64,000 nucleotides of DNA, taken from positions 56,076,609 through 56,140,608 of the forward strand of contig CP136066.1 of the NCBI GenBank assembly GCA_032622095.1. The letters are read 5' to 3'. Position numbers and translations under genes: made by a program. The DNA comes from Siphonodentalium dalli. Its lineage: Eukaryota; Mollusca; Scaphopoda; Gadilida; Siphonodentaliidae. Shown one piece after another: positions 60,601-64,000 of this stretch (position 1 is its first letter; every line of letters starts with the position of its first letter). Under the pieces are notes generated by a model that was not told the origin of the DNA, did not search any database, and saw only the letters and a list, made by a program, of their open reading frames with translations.

Positions 60601-62118
60601 CTTGGCAAATGAAGTTTGTGGGAGAATGATTCCTTGAATTTTTGTCAACAGTTTACATTTAATTCATGCAACCAATCACAGCCCAGAGTGTTTTAACTGT
60701 GAAACTCTATACTCCTCCCGCAACCGCAGGGGGAGCTGCCTATAGTATTTACACCAGTGTAACCTAAAGCGATAGCCCGCTTTTTCGCGGAATAATTGTA
60801 ACTCCCTACATTTCTTCAGAATTGCCCATCAATGGAAAAAATGTGTTCAAAAACAATATCACCCCTATGGTTCTTTATTTATCACACACAATTTAACCCC
60901 ACCCCCATTAACAATTTATTCATCAAAAAGGCACAATTTTCCACCACCAGTCATGTTCAGGCCCCATTTTCACTCAGTTTTAGGGGTCTGGTGTTGCAAA
61001 CTTGGATCAGCTATGGAAGACTGTACAATATTCTTTCCATGAGAGAACTTCTGGTGATGTGAGGTCATTGAGTCCAGATCTGATCAGCTGAGCATCAAGC
61101 GCATGACTTTATCAGCACATTGAAGAATAAAATATGACATTTTCAGGTCTGCAAGGGTGATCCAAGATAACTGGATGTGGGTGTATATTGAATTAGTTGA
61201 ATAAAGATATGCTCTCTTTGAATTGCTGAAGCATTTTCTTAAATGTGTCCAAGTTTTAGTGCTATTAACCTTCAAATGACCATACCCACCAGTGGAAATG
61301 ACACACTTTTATGATATATATCTGTATATCACTGGCTATAAAATCCAAAATACTTGTTAGATTAGGTTCTTATAACAATTGATATATGTGTCGTTGACAT
61401 GCTCATGTTATGGGTCATTTGCATTATCATGTGACTATTACCACCTTGAATTTTTTTGAAAATACCTTGAAAAATTGTCATTTTTTATGAAAAATCTTAC
61501 TATTTTTTTGGCTGATGTAAGTGAAAGAAGACATCAGCAGCAAGAATAGCCACACCAAGCATGAGATATTCATTGGACTGAAAGACCAGGCTCTGTAAAA
61601 TGCATTAAAATGCTTTAAAGTGACTCCCAGGAATCAAAAATGATAAAAAGCTATTTTTTCCCTTTAGGTTACACTGGTGTAAATATTTCCCATAGGCTTC
61701 AATGTTAACGTTTGTTGATCTGCATCAGAGGTCAAATGGAAACTGTTCAAACTGCCTTCGGGTTATGTGAGCTTGACATCTGTGGAAACTTTCCCAATAA
61801 AAAAATCAACACCGTCTAGCAGGGAATCCACTTAAAATTTTCGTTTTTTCATGACTAGGGTCAGTTCCGCACTAAAAAAATATTGTCATTTTTTCAATCA
61901 CACTTAAAATTTCTAAACAGCCACAACAGACTTCACCTTTAATGAATGGGCCTCTTGGCAAATGAAGTTTGTGGGAGAATGATTCCTTGAATTTTTGTCA
62001 ACAGTTTACATTTAATTCATGCAACCAATCACAGCCCAGAGTGTTTTAACTGTGAAACTCTATACTCCTCCCGCAACCGCAGGGGGAGCTGCCTATAGTA
62101 TTTACACCAGTGTAACCT
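57607..62118. repeat. 1353-bp macrosatellite: MITE alternating with a spacer
   Basis: A 453-bp block with inverted ends (GGTTACACTGGTGTAAATA / TATTTACACCAGTGTAACC) occurs at 57607, 58961, 60314 and 61667. Between the copies lie three 901-bp spacers (58060-58960 and equivalents). Copies differ by only a base or two (one A in a run near 57815; G/T near 59055). The array begins and ends with the MITE, and both outer flanks read TATA, while the inner junctions read TTTA and TAAA. A 76-codon open frame in each spacer has no recognisable domain. Confidence 0.95.
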
Positions 62119-63109
62119 ATAGGAGACAGCTCTCGGCAAACCAGAAGGCGCATTTTCTGGGTGAGGTGAAATATAATAACAATTCCCACTTATATTCTTT
62201 TATTTTAATTAAACATGTTTGACGTGGCATGTTATTAATTAAGTCTTAACATTATTCACACTATGTAATCAAGTAATGGTGTGGAAACAATCACGTCAGC
62301 GCGGACGGCGGTAATCGAGTTACGACATTTAACGGCAAACAACGGTGGATATTGTTACTATTTTTAGAATAATCGAGGCGAGGAGTTTTATAACACGTTA
62401 TTTTAAGGTGTGTATTTATCTCACGCTTTTGTTGAAATACATTTATTAACGCTCCAATTTATATAGAATATATCCGTTATATATACGCAGCTTTAAACCA
62501 CGTACCAGTAGTCTAATTGTTTTGCGGAAAATACCTACTCCAGTTTCTAGCTTGAAATTGTAAATTTTTCTACGACATTCGACAGTATAACAGCCACATT
62601 GTTTAATTTATTGTACGTTAATTTATTGTACATGTCTCGGTTACGCGTAGCACATATCACCCATGTTAGTGTTCATTCCGTCTCGGGTATGCTTTCCTCA
62701 CGATCATTTGTTTTAAAAAGGTCCAGGTTTCATCGAATCAGAAGGAAACGGCGGTGACGTGGGCGAACAACGGCGTTGAACGATCTCCCCACTGACATAA
62801 ATGATTGAAATCTTGTTTGGATTTTATTTTAGAACTTATCTTTTAGTCAATTATTGCGTTTAGTGCATAATTCCATTACTTACTGTACAGTTCTTCCCAG
62901 TTTAAGATCCCAAAACGTATTCACAATGGGATATACCGTATCACATCGGATATATTAGGTCTACGCCAAATATATGGTATTATTCAGTCTGGAGTAAACT
63001 ACATACCCACATATACAAAACAAAAAACAGTATCAGTATGAATCTGAGTGCATGTTTACACAGACTGCATGGTATTAGTATGCAGCCGTACGAAGGTCTG
63101 TAGGTGTAT
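62119..63109. other. unannotated DNA
   Basis: No supported gene or repeat. Confidence 0.4.
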
Positions 63110-63480
63110 AATCGATGTCTCTGTCCGTCCGTCCGTCCGTCCATACAAACATTTTGCATTATAACTCAAGCATCAGTTATCTGATTTTGATGTCATTTTG
63201 TGTGGTGATATAGACCAATATGGGGGAACAGACATCCAAATATTGTGGGTTTCGTCCTCGCATAACTACCACAGTTATGGCCCTTGTTGGACTTAGAAAG
63301 CATCATACAACGAACGTGTTGCATTATAACTCATGCATCAGTTTTCGGAGTTTGATGTCATTTTGGTATGATGATAAACTAGCATGTGGGATATGATATA
63401 CACATATCGCTGGTTTTATCCACACTTTCATACTAGAGTTCTGGCCCGTGTAGGACTTACAAAAATAAAACGCCACTGTC
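63110..63480 (-). repeat. interspersed repeat starting at a (CCGT)n run, two tandem units
   Basis: Read on the minus strand, it ends at TTTGTATGGACGGACGGACG. Two units of about 170-180 bp share TTATAACTCAWGCATCAGTT, TTTGATGTCATTTTG and AGTTMTGGCCC (plus-strand reading). Same family as 41205-41660. Confidence 0.7.
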
Positions 63481-64000
63481 TGGGGCATATGCCCATATTT
63501 CCCCACAGATGGAAGAATTTTAAATAGTAAAGACACATAATGTGACATGGCGGTGTATTAGATAGGTAGTGGTACGCGAAACAATGGGTTAACCCGGAAT
63601 AAATTGAAGGGATTTTTGTGTCAAAAGACGCTGCAAAGTCCCCAGTATAACATATATCAAATCTCCTTTGGGGGAACTTTGTTATTCAAGATGGCGCCCA
63701 ACAAGGTTGCCTATATGACATCAGTTCTCGAAATAAGTCATTATACGATACCAAAAACGGCTTCGCTACCAATTTATTCCGGGTCATACGGCCATACTAT
63801 AGAGGGCGTGTATATATATAGGTTGGGCCTAAATCTTTTGACATAACTTGGAATGTTTTTCGAGTATTAAGTAACTTACGATGTTTATAGTACCTATATC
63901 ATTTATACCTAAATATTGTCCGATGTTGGTTCAGCATAATACATTATGTCTGGTTGTTTTGGTCTGAAACTCGTTGTTTGAAAGATAACAGTAAAAAATA
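63481..64000. other. unannotated right edge
   Basis: Short open frames only. CAAGATGGCGCCCAACAAGG at 63689-63708 looks like part of a dispersed repeat. Confidence 0.35.

Noticed and set aside
58126..61062. 76-codon ORF repeated three times in the macrosatellite
   Set aside because: Its repetition only reflects the 1353-bp period; no domain or coding signature.

Overview
The window is AT-rich invertebrate nuclear DNA. The signs are short exons in long non-coding stretches, a Ty3/gypsy endogenous-retrovirus-like element, several decayed LINEs, foldback/MITE elements and many tandem repeats. No operons, tRNA, rRNA or CRISPR were seen. The repeat style (interspersed 'acggacgg' repeats, hairpin-tailed LINEs, env-bearing gypsy) suits a marine invertebrate, perhaps a lophotrochozoan, but the species cannot be fixed from sequence alone.

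Layout. 1-652: GAT/GAC trinucleotide array. 0.88-3.54 kb: 5'-truncated LINE, minus strand. 3.73-13.12 kb: a complete-length but defective gypsy-type element, minus strand. Its order is 5' LTR, gag, protease, RT remnant, RNase H, integrase, basic C-terminal extension, env-like gene, a 73-bp triple repeat, an acidic accessory ORF, polypurine tract and 3' LTR. 13.1-24.2 kb: mostly unannotated, with a small hairpin and a cluster of three minisatellites whose units are palindromic. 24.2-28.3 kb: triple repeat, possible small exon, a TTAA-flanked piggyBac-like MITE built of nested palindromes, interspersed repeats and a LINE fragment. 28.7-33.6 kb: a 2.7-kb tandem duplication, each copy carrying a Thr-rich mucin-like exon of 474 bp (phase 1-1). 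35.95-49.57 kb: a 13.6-kb element ending in inverted satellite arrays and flanked by an 8-bp direct repeat ACGTATTA; inside it are a Harbinger-like element with a minisatellite cargo and a LINE fragment. 50.4-52.7 kb: a 2.2-kb foldback element. 54.74 kb: an exon resembling the GAIN region of adhesion receptors. 56.3-57.4 kb: GAT array between MITE-like pieces, then a minisatellite. 57.6-62.1 kb: 1353-bp macrosatellite made of a 453-bp MITE alternating with a 901-bp spacer. 62.1-64 kb: interspersed repeats.

How it fits together. The only host coding signals are a few plus-strand exons (24.4, 29.2, 31.9, 54.7 kb). They could belong to one long gene for a mucin-stalked adhesion receptor, with the mobile DNA lying in its introns. 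Every mobile-element gene is broken. The best candidates for undescribed biology are the 13.6-kb satellite-ended element, the accessory ORF of the gypsy element (no ATG, but a good 3' splice site), and the MITE-bounded macrosatellite.
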